Shown in pieces: positions 8,386 to 16,864 of a DNA stretch of 64,000 nucleotides. The DNA is from Bacteroidia bacterium (lineage in GTDB: Bacteria > Bacteroidota > Bacteroidia > Bacteroidales > UBA932): assembly GCA_030529945.1 (NCBI GenBank), contig JAUMVX010000007.1:1-64000 (forward strand), written 5' to 3'. Position 1 is the first letter of the stretch. Every line of letters begins with the position of its first letter. The position numbers were made by a program, and so were the translations under genes. The notes under the pieces are model-generated. The model was not told where the DNA came from, did no database searches, and saw nothing but the letters and a program-made list of their open reading frames with translations.

Positions 8386-10830
8386 ATGAAGCTATCTTAT
8401 AATTGGCTCAAAGATTATCTTGAGTTCGACCTTACGCCGCAGCAGGTGGCAGAGGCCATCACCTCCATCGGTATCGAAGTGGATTCAGTAGAGGAGCAGG
8501 AAGAGATTCCGGGAGGCCTCAAAGGAGTAGTAGTGGCGCAGGTAAAAGAATGCGTCCCGCATCCGGATTCCGACCATCTGCATATCACCAAGGTGGATGC
8601 CGGCACAGGCGAACTCCTGACCGTCGTATGCGGCGCACCTAATGTCGCTGCCGGGCAGAAAGTGCTTTTCGCGCAGCTTGGCACGGTCCTTCCGGGCGAC
8701 TTCAAGATAAAGAAATCGAAGATACGCGGAGTCGAGTCCTTCGGAATGATCTGCGCCGCCGATGAACTCGGCCTGGGCGGCGACCATTCGGGCATTATGG
8801 TGCTTGAGCCCGAGGCCGTCATCGGTACGCCGGCGAGCGAGTATCTGCACCTTCAGACGGAGGCCGTGATCGAGTACGAAATCACCGCGAACAGAGTGGA
8901 CGCCGCCTCGCATATAGGCGTGGCCCGTGACCTCTACGCATATCTCAAGCTCCACAACATCCCTTGCACGCTCCGCTATCCGGACGTGTCCGCATTCCGC
9001 GAGGGCGAGGGCGAGGGTATCCCGGTGGACGTGATTGACCCGAGCGGAGCGCCGCGCTACTGCGGCCTCACCGTCAGAGGCGTGAAAGTGGGATCTTCCC
9101 CGCAGTGGCTTCAGAAGAAGCTCTCCGCCATAGGCTCCAGACCCATCGACAATATCGTGGACGTGGCCAATTTCATACTCTTCGAGCTCGGCCAGCCTCT
9201 GCATACCTTCGATGCCGACAAGATTCGCGGCGGCCGCGTGATCGTGCGCCGCGCCGCAGAAGGCGAGAAGATAACTACCCTCGACGGTGTGGAACGCAAA
9301 CTCGATGCGGGCGATATGGTGATCGCCGACACTGAGGGCGCGATGTGCATCGCCGGCATCTTCGGCGGCTCGGACTCCGGCGTGAGCGCCACGACCCGGA
9401 ACGTGTTCCTCGAGAGCGCGTATTTCGACCCCGGCTCCATCCGCAAGACCTCCAAGCGTCAGCAGCTCCAGACAGACGCCTCCTTCCGCTACGAAAGAGG
9501 CGTGGACCCCGCTCTCGCCCCGTACGCGCTCCGCAGAGCCGCTCTGCTCATTCAGGAAGTCGCCGGCGGCGAAATCGTGGGCGGAATTCAGGAATCATAT
9601 CCCGAGAGCATCGATCGCAAGCGCATAGAACTCGACTACGCCCGGATCCGGAACTTCATAGGCAAGAGCATAGGCGGGCAGACCATCGAGAACATCCTCA
9701 CCTGGCTCGGCTACGAATTCATAGAGAAGAGGGAGGGCGGCGCTCTCGTGGCCGCTCCGTCCTATATGGTGGACGTGTATCGCGAGTGCGACGTGGTGGA
9801 GGAAATCCTCCGCATCTACGGATACAATAATGTGGACCTGCCGTCCAATATGCACATATCCGTGAACTCCACTCCGTCCCCGGAGCCTGAAGCAGTCCGC
9901 AACGCCATCTCCAACTTCCTCGCCGCGAACGGCTTCACCGAGATAATGAACAATTCCCTGACCAAGGGCGACTACTACCGCGACCTCGTGACCTTCCCGG
10001 CGCAGAAGTGCGTGAATATAGTGAACCCGCTCAGCCAGGATCTCAACGTTCTCAGGCAGAGCCTCATACCTGGAGGACTGGAGGTAGTCGCATATAATGC
10101 GAACCGTCAGATGAACTCCATTCTGGCCTTCGAGTACGGCTCGGTTTACTGCCGCCTTCCGGAGGTGGACGGAACCACTCTCGCCGGCTATGAGGAGCAT
10201 CCTTGCTTCGCTCTCTTCCTGAGCGGAACTCCGGACAAATCCTGGAGGGAGGAGTCGTGCAAAGGCGATTTCTTCCGCCTCAAGGGCTATCTGGAGCTTC
10301 TTCTGCGCCGCTACGGAGCGGACATAAACCAGTTCGTCCGCGGAGCCGCCCCGTCCGACATTTTCTCGGAGGGCATCACTTACAGCCTGCCGGGACAGCA
10401 GCCGCGACAGCTTGCGGTCATAGGAACCATAGCTCCGGCATTCGCCCGCCGCTTCGGCGTAAGGCAGCCTGTCTTCGCGGCCGAGATAAACTGGAACGTC
10501 CTTTTCGAAATAGTCAAGCGTGACAAGGTGACATTCACCGAGTTGCCTAAATACCCGGAAGTGCGCCGCGACCTCGCGCTGCTTCTGGACGAGAGCGTGC
10601 AGTACGCGGATCTTCTCGCAAGCGCGAAACGCGCCGCGAAGAAGCTCCTCAAGAGCGTCACCCTCTTCGATGTCTATCGAGGAGACAAGATTCCTGCGGG
10701 AAAGAAGCAGTATGCGATGGGCTTCATACTTCAGGACCAAGATCATACCCTTACAGATGCTGAGGTCGAGAAGACCGTTTCCAAGCTTCTGGCCACCTTC
10801 ACCGGCGAATACGGCGCAGTCCTCAGATAA
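8386..10830 (+). CDS. pheT: Phenylalanyl-tRNA synthetase beta subunit
   Basis: The 814-residue beta chain of the alpha2-beta2 enzyme that charges tRNA-Phe. It contains an N-terminal EMAP/OB-like tRNA-binding domain (about 40-150), the B3/B4 editing domain (about 210-390), the B5 domain (from about 400, with GYEFIEKREGG), the catalytic-like core, and the C-terminal ferredoxin-like anticodon domain (about 715-812, FTELPKYPEVRRDLAL before it). pheS is not in this window. The TAA stop overlaps the ATG of the next gene by one base (TAATG), suggesting translational coupling. Confidence 0.96.
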   Translation: MKLSYNWLKDYLEFDLTPQQVAEAITSIGIEVDSVEEQEEIPGGLKGVVVAQVKECVPHPDSDHLHITKVDAGTGELLTVVCGAPNVAAGQKVLFAQLGTVLPGDFKIKKSKIRGVESFGMICAADELGLGGDHSGIMVLEPEAVIGTPASEYLHLQTEAVIEYEITANRVDAASHIGVARDLYAYLKLHNIPCTLRYPDVSAFREGEGEGIPVDVIDPSGAPRYCGLTVRGVKVGSSPQWLQKKLSAIGSRPIDNIVDVANFILFELGQPLHTFDADKIRGGRVIVRRAAEGEKITTLDGVERKLDAGDMVIADTEGAMCIAGIFGGSDSGVSATTRNVFLESAYFDPGSIRKTSKRQQLQTDASFRYERGVDPALAPYALRRAALLIQEVAGGEIVGGIQESYPESIDRKRIELDYARIRNFIGKSIGGQTIENILTWLGYEFIEKREGGALVAAPSYMVDVYRECDVVEEILRIYGYNNVDLPSNMHISVNSTPSPEPEAVRNAISNFLAANGFTEIMNNSLTKGDYYRDLVTFPAQKCVNIVNPLSQDLNVLRQSLIPGGLEVVAYNANRQMNSILAFEYGSVYCRLPEVDGTTLAGYEEHPCFALFLSGTPDKSWREESCKGDFFRLKGYLELLLRRYGADINQFVRGAAPSDIFSEGITYSLPGQQPRQLAVIGTIAPAFARRFGVRQPVFAAEINWNVLFEIVKRDKVTFTELPKYPEVRRDLALLLDESVQYADLLASAKRAAKKLLKSVTLFDVYRGDKIPAGKKQYAMGFILQDQDHTLTDAEVEKTVSKLLATFTGEYGAVLR

Positions 10831-11471
10831 TGAAGAGTCCGGCGGTACATACCCTCGCATTGGCCGTGGCCATCTCCCTGCTGCTCTCGTGTCGAGGAGC
10901 GGACGAGAAGGTCATTCCGCGCGGCAAGCTTTCGCGCATCTACGAGGAGCTGTATCTGGCGGACAGGTGGGCTGACTCGAAGTCGGAGTACCGTCTGCAG
11001 GTGGACACTACCGACTTCTATGAAAGCATTCTGGAATCTTACGGCTACACGGCTGCGGATTACAGGGCCAGCGTGGACTTCTATCTGAATGACCCTGAGC
11101 GTTTCAGCCGCATTCTTAAGAAGGCTGCCGCCAGGCTCAAGGCACGGAGCAAGGAGCTGGACAAGTCCGCGGACCGCATCCGGGAGATTCAGCAGATGCT
11201 CCAGCGGGCGAAAAGTCAGGCTCCGGAATTCGAAGCTCTGACGGATATGACTCTCGACAGCCTTATGAAGCTCGTCTCTCACGACTATACCTTCCACTTT
11301 GCGGGACGGATAGGGGAGAGTGGAAGCGACAGCGTCCGTGCAGTCTCTGCCGTACCGGAGAACGTCCCCCTGCGGAGAATCTCTCCCGCGCTGAAGGAAG
11401 TCCCTCTCTCTGAAGACGATACTATAAAAGTTCAAGATGCGGACCGTCTCGTCCGGTCCTATAAAAGATGA
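10830..11471 (+). CDS. DUF4296 lipoprotein
   Basis: This 213-residue protein has a signal peptide ending in LLLSC, so it is a predicted lipoprotein (Cys20). The mature N-terminus VIPRGKLSRIYEELYLADRW matches the DUF4296 family. The middle is helical and charged; the tail is low in complexity. DUF4296 proteins are usual near cell-envelope and tRNA-synthetase genes in Bacteroidota, with no known function. The start overlaps the pheT stop, and deoC follows after 6 bases, so it lies in one operon with both. Confidence 0.8.
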   Translation: MKSPAVHTLALAVAISLLLSCRGADEKVIPRGKLSRIYEELYLADRWADSKSEYRLQVDTTDFYESILESYGYTAADYRASVDFYLNDPERFSRILKKAAARLKARSKELDKSADRIREIQQMLQRAKSQAPEFEALTDMTLDSLMKLVSHDYTFHFAGRIGESGSDSVRAVSAVPENVPLRRISPALKEVPLSEDDTIKVQDADRLVRSYKR

Positions 11472-11477
11472 TAAACT

Positions 11478-12371
11478 ATGTACGATTTACTTGACAAATA
11501 CTCTTATTCTCCCGATGCGGAGGATATCGGAAGGCGTCTGGACCTGCTGGCCGCAAACTCTGCGGGCCTGGCCTCCGACACTGTCCTTAAAGACTGTTTC
11601 AGTCTGATGGACATCACCTCTCTCCACAGCAGTGACACCGTGGAATCCATAACCAGACTTGTGCACAAGGTGAACTCGCTCGCAAGAGATTACCCTCAGT
11701 ATCCGCTGCCGGCTTCCGTCTGCGTGTTCCCGAACTTCGCCTCGACCGTAGCCGCAAACCGCGAAAGCGAGCAGCTGCACGTGACGGCCGTCGCAGGCTG
11801 CTTCCCCGACTCCCAGAGCTTCCTCGAAGTCAAGATTCGCGAGTGCGAGCTGGCAGTCGAGAACGGAGCTGACGAGATAGACATCGTGCTGGCGCTCAAT
11901 GCTTTCCTCGCGCAGGACTACGAGACCGCCCGCCGCGAGATCCGTCAGATCCGCTCGGCCATAGACAAGGCGGCCGCGGCCAATGCCAGGACGGTCATCC
12001 TGAAAGTCATTCTGGAGACCGGAGTGCTGGTGACTCCGGAGGCCATAGCCCAGGCTTCTTTCCTCGCTATGGAAGAGGGCGCCGACTTCATCAAGACATC
12101 CACCGGGAAGGTCAGCGTGAACGCTACTCCTATGGCCTCTTACGTGATGTGCCGCTGCATAGGGAAATTCTACGAGAAGACCGGCCGCAAGGTGGGCTTC
12201 AAGGCGGCGGGAGGCATATCTTCGGCTTCTGACGCGGTGAGCTATTACGCCATAGTGGCGTCCGTCCTCGGCAAGGAGTGGATAAACCGGGACCTCTTCC
12301 GTTTCGGAGTGAGCCGCCTCGCTAACGCCCTTATGTCCGCCGTCGAGAAGAGGACCGTCACGGTTTTCTGA
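11478..12371 (+). CDS. deoC: Deoxyribose-phosphate aldolase
   Basis: The enzyme splits 2-deoxyribose 5-phosphate into glyceraldehyde 3-phosphate and acetaldehyde in nucleoside catabolism. The 297-residue TIM-barrel protein shows ASVCVFPNF, the lysine-containing strand KVILETGVL, and the Schiff-base lysine in DFIKTSTGKVSVNATP. GFKAAGGIS supplies the second conserved lysine. It has an N-terminal extension of about 40 residues relative to the E. coli protein, usual for the Bacteroides form. It is last in the pheT operon and is followed by a terminator. Confidence 0.93.
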   Translation: MYDLLDKYSYSPDAEDIGRRLDLLAANSAGLASDTVLKDCFSLMDITSLHSSDTVESITRLVHKVNSLARDYPQYPLPASVCVFPNFASTVAANRESEQLHVTAVAGCFPDSQSFLEVKIRECELAVENGADEIDIVLALNAFLAQDYETARREIRQIRSAIDKAAAANARTVILKVILETGVLVTPEAIAQASFLAMEEGADFIKTSTGKVSVNATPMASYVMCRCIGKFYEKTGRKVGFKAAGGISSASDAVSYYAIVASVLGKEWINRDLFRFGVSRLANALMSAVEKRTVTVF

Positions 12372-12386
12372 TTTTTTCGAAAAAAT
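12371..12386. repeat. Perfect 16-bp AT-rich palindrome at the deoC stop
   Basis: ATTTTTTCGAAAAAAT begins at the last base of the deoC stop codon. It could be the first part of the termination region or a protein-binding site. Confidence 0.6.
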
Positions 12387-12416
12387 ATCCGGCATTCCCA
12401 GGCTGGAATCCCCTTT

Positions 12417-12448
12417 AAAAACGCAGGAAACTGCGTTTTTTCTTTTTT
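12417..12448 (+). terminator. Intrinsic terminator after deoC
   Basis: AAAAACGCAG and CTGCGTTTTT form a stem closed by a GAAA tetraloop, followed by a T-rich run. Confidence 0.85.
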
Positions 12449-12483
12449 TTCGCTCCCGCGTAGCGCCAATGATAACTTCCCCG

Positions 12484-12491
12484 TACCTTTG
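12484..12491 (+). promoter_or_regulatory. TAnnTTTG promoter for the HExxH lipoprotein
   Basis: TACCTTTG, a perfect match, 22 bases before the chosen ATG at 12513. It rules out the longer reading frame that starts at 12489. Confidence 0.7.
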
Positions 12492-12512
12492 CAACGAGAA
12501 AAACTTGAAACT

Positions 12513-14105
12513 ATGAGAAGATTTTTGTTGACACTTATGCTGGTTCTGCCGGCTGTCGCCTGTGACCCCACAGCGCGGATTCCTTCCCCTTCCACAGAAG
12601 ACGACGACGGTGCGGACCGGGTTTCGCACGAGATGATAGTGCTTGGCGACAAACTCGAAGACCCGTATTCCGTGAGCAATGTCGAGGCCGCCGTGCGTTC
12701 CCTCTATCCGGACAAGGCGGGCCGCACGGACATCCAGGCTACGGACATCTATGTCCGCTTCCTTCCCCGGGACGAGGACCAGTATGATGCCCTGGTGGAT
12801 GCAGGACTCGTGCTGATGGACCATCCTCTCGATTACGAGATAGTCAGGGACGGAGACTACTATCACGACCCGTCCCTGTCCGAGGGCGAGATAACCTGGC
12901 AATACGCTGTCGTCTCTCCCGACTTCGAATTCCCGGAAGGGATAGTTCACGAGGTTCTGGACAAATGCTATATCGCTGAAAATGATAAGACTACCCGCTC
13001 CGATGACATAGACTGGACTCTCGTGGAACAGGAGGCTTACCGTCTCACCGGCAATTCGGACCTCTACCTGCCTCCGCTCAGGGGCGAAAGCTCCAAACCC
13101 AAGGGGAGGATAACCATAAGCGACCCCGACTTCGGCGGCGGAGAACCTGTGGGTGTGGCGGGAGTCCGCGTGTCCTGCAACTCTTTCGTGAAGTTCACCC
13201 ACACCTATACCGACGAGGACGGTTATTACCAGATAAACAAGTCCTACAGCAGCAAGATACGTTACCGTCTGGTTTTCAAGAACTCTCTGGGTTTCGCCAT
13301 AGGCTTCAACCTCCTGCTGGTCCCGGCCTCCACCTCCACTATGGGCAAGAACAGTCCTGAAGGAGTAGACCTGAACATCACCTCCGAGTCGGAGCGCAAG
13401 CTCTTCTGCAGGGCTGTGGTGAACAATGCCGCATACGAATACATAACCGGATGCTCCGCAGAAGGTATGACCATCAAGGCTCCGCCCGTAAACACCCGCT
13501 TCTGGCTGTTCCAGGACATCGAGAACAGCAGCGCCCCTATGCTGCAGCAGGGCGCTTTCATCTCCGACGGAGCCGTGGGCTCTCTTCTGAGCCGGTATCT
13601 GGGGGTCTATAAGGAGCTTCTTAAAGTCTTCCTCCCGGACATCACTCTGGGCCTCAAGGGGGTCGAGGATTACCGCTCCATCTTCGCGAGCACCTGCCAC
13701 GAACTGGCCCACGCCAGTCATTTCTCCCAGGTGGGGAAAAATTGGTGGGACAAGTTCATCGCCTACATCTTATCTTCCTACATCTCCTCGGAGGAGACCT
13801 ACGGCAGCGGTGACGGCGACAATGCCGGCTACTGTGAAGTGGGGGAGATGTGGGGCTACTATATGGAGAATATGATGTTCAGGGACAGGTACGGGGATGA
13901 GTCATATGCCCGCGGGACCACGCACTGGTTCTATCCTCAGATTCTGATGTACCTCGACGAGAGGGGGATGAACCGTGCTATGATATTCAAGGCTCTCACC
14001 AAGGAAGTGAAAGACCGCGAAACCTTCGAGGAAAAGCTCCGCAGTCTCTATCCGGAATACGACTCCATCATCGAGGAAGCCTTCGCCCGTTATCAGAGAC
14101 AGTGA
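12513..14105 (+). CDS. Lipoprotein with an HExxH metalloprotease-like site
   Basis: The 530-residue product has a lipobox ending at Cys17 (PAVAC). The middle (about 195-265) looks like a carboxypeptidase-regulatory-type beta sandwich, with GVAGVRVSCNSF and YTDEDGYYQINK. The C-terminal part carries HELAHASHF with H396, E397 and H400, the zinc-binding signature of gluzincin or related peptidases, and EVGEMWGYYMENM about 55 residues later, where a third ligand (Glu) could lie. No named family was recognised. Genes for a DUF3575 protein and an Mfa2-like lipoprotein follow. A surface or periplasmic zinc protease is inferred; activity is unproven. Confidence 0.65.
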   Translation: MRRFLLTLMLVLPAVACDPTARIPSPSTEDDDGADRVSHEMIVLGDKLEDPYSVSNVEAAVRSLYPDKAGRTDIQATDIYVRFLPRDEDQYDALVDAGLVLMDHPLDYEIVRDGDYYHDPSLSEGEITWQYAVVSPDFEFPEGIVHEVLDKCYIAENDKTTRSDDIDWTLVEQEAYRLTGNSDLYLPPLRGESSKPKGRITISDPDFGGGEPVGVAGVRVSCNSFVKFTHTYTDEDGYYQINKSYSSKIRYRLVFKNSLGFAIGFNLLLVPASTSTMGKNSPEGVDLNITSESERKLFCRAVVNNAAYEYITGCSAEGMTIKAPPVNTRFWLFQDIENSSAPMLQQGAFISDGAVGSLLSRYLGVYKELLKVFLPDITLGLKGVEDYRSIFASTCHELAHASHFSQVGKNWWDKFIAYILSSYISSEETYGSGDGDNAGYCEVGEMWGYYMENMMFRDRYGDESYARGTTHWFYPQILMYLDERGMNRAMIFKALTKEVKDRETFEEKLRSLYPEYDSIIEEAFARYQRQ

Positions 14106-14150
14106 CACACCATACGTAACATCATTCATAAACGAAAGAACTGAACAGCT

Positions 14151-14711
14151 ATGAAACGCTTCATCACTTTGCTCCTGTGCCTGGCGGCATTCCCGCCGGG
14201 CATAGCGGGAGCCCAGGAACTGGCCCTGTCGACCAATGTCCTGGACTATGCCAGACTCGGGACTCTGAATCTCGAAGCTTCCGTGGGTCTGGCGCGACGC
14301 TGGACCCTGAATGCCGGGGCCAGATACAACCCTTTCTCGTTCGAGAAAGGCGGTGGGCAGCAGCAGATGCAGCTGCGTCAGCGCTCTGTCTCGCTCGGGA
14401 CACGCTTCTGGCCGTGGCACATCCACTCGGGATGGTGGCTTTCGGCGAAACTTCAGGCCCAGGAATATAACGAAGGGGGTGTCCGTTCCCCCAGGACGGA
14501 GGAGGGGGAACGCTACGGCGGAGGCTTGGGGGCCGGCTATACTTATATGCTGCACAAGCACTTCAATCTGGAAGTGGGAGCTTCCCTCTGGGCGGGGACG
14601 AACAGTTTCACCGTCTATGACTGTCCCGTCTGCGGCAAGGTGAGCGGGGCCGGGGAGCGGACTTTCGTCCGCCCCAACGAGATACTTCTTTCACTCATAT
14701 ATGTCTTTTAG
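14151..14711 (+). CDS. DUF3575 outer-membrane-type protein
   Basis: The 186-residue protein has a cleavable signal peptide ending near AGAQ and then LALSTNVLDYARLGTLNLEA, the conserved start of DUF3575. The rest alternates polar and hydrophobic residues and ends in a hydrophobic, aromatic strand (SLIYVF), as in small outer-membrane beta-barrels. DUF3575 genes commonly sit with Mfa/Fim fimbrial genes in Bacteroidales, and here an Mfa2-like gene follows after 3 bases. Confidence 0.8.
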   Translation: MKRFITLLLCLAAFPPGIAGAQELALSTNVLDYARLGTLNLEASVGLARRWTLNAGARYNPFSFEKGGGQQQMQLRQRSVSLGTRFWPWHIHSGWWLSAKLQAQEYNEGGVRSPRTEEGERYGGGLGAGYTYMLHKHFNLEVGASLWAGTNSFTVYDCPVCGKVSGAGERTFVRPNEILLSLIYVF

Positions 14712-14714
14712 ACC

Positions 14715-15470
14715 GTGACGGAACCGAAAAGGGCCCTTTTTCCGTTTCTTGTCCTCCTCTGCCTGTGCTCCTGTACGGTACTGGAGGACAGGAACTCCTG
14801 CCCCTGCACTCTGAGCCTCGTCCCGCTTTCGTTCTCGGGCCGTGTGCATATTATGCTGGATGCCCCGGACGGCTTCCTGAGGGAAGAATGCGTTGAGGAG
14901 CTGGACGGAGAGTCGTTCCGGGTGCCCAGACAGATGCTCAGATGCTGCGTGGTGCAGGGAGCGGAACCGGGCCCCGAGGGTTCCTGGCTTATCCCTCAAG
15001 GAGAGGACTGCCCGGAAATCCGGGTGTACAGATCCCGGATCGATGCGCGCCGCGCCGCCGTGACGGACACGGTGATGCTGCATAAGTATTTCTGCGTGAT
15101 GGATATATGCATTGACCCGTCCGGCCCGGGAGGAGTCGGACGGGTACAGGTCAGAAGTTCGACTGCCGGCTATGACAGGTACGGCGGAAGTCTGCAGGGA
15201 GTATTCTGCCACTCCCCTTCGCAACTTGGGGGCGGCAGCTTTCGCCTCCGTCTGCCCCGGCAGTTGTCCTCCGACCTGGAACTCGAGGTGGAGTTCATCT
15301 CGGGAAGCCGCGCCCTCTTTCCTCTGGGAGTTTATCTGGACAGTATGGGCTACGACTGGAGTGCGGAAGACCTCGAGGATGTAAGCATCGGCATAGACAG
15401 CCGGAGCAGCACGGTGAGCATAATCACATCAGCCTGGAAAAAGACTTTGTCGTTTGATTTGCGCATTTGA
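14715..15470 (+). CDS. FimB/Mfa2-like fimbrial anchor lipoprotein
   Basis: The 251-residue protein is a predicted lipoprotein (signal peptide ending LCLCSC). DRNSCPC right after the lipid site is the usual mature start of Mfa2/FimB-type proteins, which anchor and limit the length of fimbriae in Porphyromonas and relatives. The start is GTG at 14715, three bases after the DUF3575 stop, so translation is likely coupled. No major pilin gene is present next to it, so this may be a minimal or orphan locus. The family call rests on the head motif and context. Confidence 0.65.
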   Translation: MTEPKRALFPFLVLLCLCSCTVLEDRNSCPCTLSLVPLSFSGRVHIMLDAPDGFLREECVEELDGESFRVPRQMLRCCVVQGAEPGPEGSWLIPQGEDCPEIRVYRSRIDARRAAVTDTVMLHKYFCVMDICIDPSGPGGVGRVQVRSSTAGYDRYGGSLQGVFCHSPSQLGGGSFRLRLPRQLSSDLELEVEFISGSRALFPLGVYLDSMGYDWSAEDLEDVSIGIDSRSSTVSIITSAWKKTLSFDLRI

Positions 15471-15480
15471 GAAAAATGCC

Positions 15481-15488
15481 TATCTTTG
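15481..15488 (+). promoter_or_regulatory. TAnnTTTG promoter for tRNA-Leu
   Basis: TATCTTTG, a perfect match, 15 bases before the tRNA 5' end. Confidence 0.7.
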
Positions 15489-15503
15489 CAGTCCATTCCT
15501 TGA

Positions 15504-15586
15504 GCGCGGGTGGCGAAATGGTAGACGCGCTAGTTTCAGGAGCTAGTGTCAATTGCGACGTGTGAGTTCGACTCTCATCCCGCGCA
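15504..15586 (+). tRNA. tRNA-Leu (anticodon CAG)
   Basis: The 83-nt class II tRNA has acceptor arms GCGCGGG and CCCGCGC, D-arm with AATGGTAGA, anticodon loop TTCAGGA with CAG at 15537-15539, a long variable arm (TGTCAATTGCGACG), and T-arm GTGAGTTCGACTCTCAT. The 3' CCA is not encoded. Confidence 0.95.
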
Positions 15587-15594
15587 CGATTCAG

Positions 15595-15628
15595 AAGACC
15601 GACTAAATGATACTTAGCCGGTCTTTTA
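15595..15628 (+). terminator. Intrinsic terminator after tRNA-Leu
   Basis: AAGACCGACTAA pairs with TTAGCCGGTCTT (one G-T pair) around a 7-base loop and is followed by a T-rich stretch. Confidence 0.85.
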
Positions 15629-15760
15629 TTTTAGAAACTTGAAAAGAATAAACGGCTTCAGATGCAGGTTTTTTTTGAAGGTTTCTTAAGTGATGATGCA
15701 AAAACAGGCACAGGTTTTTCCGGTAGTCACTTTGGGCAGATATCTGATAGATAAAGTATT

Positions 15761-16714
15761 ATGAAACTGGTATTCCTTGATGCCGACACGATGGGCGATG
15801 TCTCGCTGGCGGCGTTCGCCGAGCTGGGCGAATTCGTTTCCTATCCCAATTCCACCCCTTCGGAGGCTCTGGAGCGGGTTTCCGACTGCAATGTCCTGCT
15901 TCTGAACAAGGTGAAAGTGACCGCCGAGCTTCTGGACAGGGCTCCGCACCTGCGCCTGGTCTGCGTGGCGGCTACGGGCGTGAATAATATCGACCTTCAG
16001 GCCTGTGCGGCCAGGGGAGTCATAGTCCGCAATGTGGCCGGTTATTCCACCGAGAGCGTGGTGCAGACCACCTTTATGCACATACTCTCCCTTGCCGGTC
16101 ACGCGCCATATTATGACGCCCGCGTCAAGGACGGCAGTTACTCGCGCAGCGAGATTTTCTCCATCCTGTCGAATTCCTTCCACGAAATCGACGGGCAGCG
16201 TATAGGAATCATAGGTATGGGAGCCATTGGCGGCCGTGTGGCCGCCGTAGCCCGGGCCTTCGGTATGGAGGTGGTGTATTACTCGACCTCGGGAACCTCG
16301 CATTGTACGGAGTACCCGAGTCTGGCGCTTGACGAGCTGCTGCGCACCAGTGACATCGTGAGCATACACGCTCCGCTGAATGAGCGCACGCGTGGACTGA
16401 TAGGCTCGCGCGAACTCGCTCTTATGAAGCCTTCCGCTTTTCTCGTGAATGTCGGAAGGGGGTACATAGTGGACGAGGCTGCATTGGCGGAAGCCGTGGA
16501 TGGCGGGGTGATAGCCGGGGCGGGACTTGATGTCTTCGCCGTGGAGCCGCTTCCTGCGGACAGCCCTCTGATGCACGTGAAGCATCCCGAGCGCTTCCAC
16601 TTCAGCCCGCATATCGCCTGGGCGAGCATAGAGGCACGTAATCGTCTGGTTCAGAGGATGGTACGGAATGTCCGCGAGAGTTATAGAGAGGATAATCAGA
16701 GCTGTCGACCGTGA
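15761..16714 (+). CDS. D-2-hydroxyacid dehydrogenase (glycerate/hydroxypyruvate type)
   Basis: This 317-residue NAD-dependent enzyme reduces 2-oxoacids to D-2-hydroxyacids. It has the catalytic domain split around a Rossmann domain with GIIGMGAIGGRVA (about 148-160). The catalytic Arg is in LNERTRGLI-NVGRG, and the catalytic His is in FSPHIAWAS near the C-terminus. It most resembles the hydroxypyruvate/glycerate reductase branch; the exact substrate is not determined. It stands alone between tRNA-Leu and typA. Confidence 0.88.
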   Translation: MKLVFLDADTMGDVSLAAFAELGEFVSYPNSTPSEALERVSDCNVLLLNKVKVTAELLDRAPHLRLVCVAATGVNNIDLQACAARGVIVRNVAGYSTESVVQTTFMHILSLAGHAPYYDARVKDGSYSRSEIFSILSNSFHEIDGQRIGIIGMGAIGGRVAAVARAFGMEVVYYSTSGTSHCTEYPSLALDELLRTSDIVSIHAPLNERTRGLIGSRELALMKPSAFLVNVGRGYIVDEAALAEAVDGGVIAGAGLDVFAVEPLPADSPLMHVKHPERFHFSPHIAWASIEARNRLVQRMVRNVRESYREDNQSCRP

Positions 16715-16775
16715 GAGATTATCTCCTTTCCTGTCAAAACATATTCTGAATCACGGAGTTTTCCGGAAAAAAGCG

Positions 16776-16783
16776 TAATTTTG
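16776..16783 (+). promoter_or_regulatory. TAnnTTTG promoter for typA
   Basis: TAATTTTG, a perfect match, leaving a 5' leader of about 75 nt before the typA ATG at 16865. No clear fold was seen in the leader. Confidence 0.65.
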
Positions 16784-16864
16784 CAGGATTCGAGATTATG
16801 TGATGATGAAAAAAAAGTTGGTAAGTTTTTTTAGGAATCACTGTATGTTGGTATAGAAGAATAT

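Noticed and set aside
11487..13721. 744-codon open frame on the minus strand
   Set aside because: It runs opposite to deoC and the HExxH lipoprotein and crosses their terminator and promoter. Its composition is the shadow of GC-rich codons.
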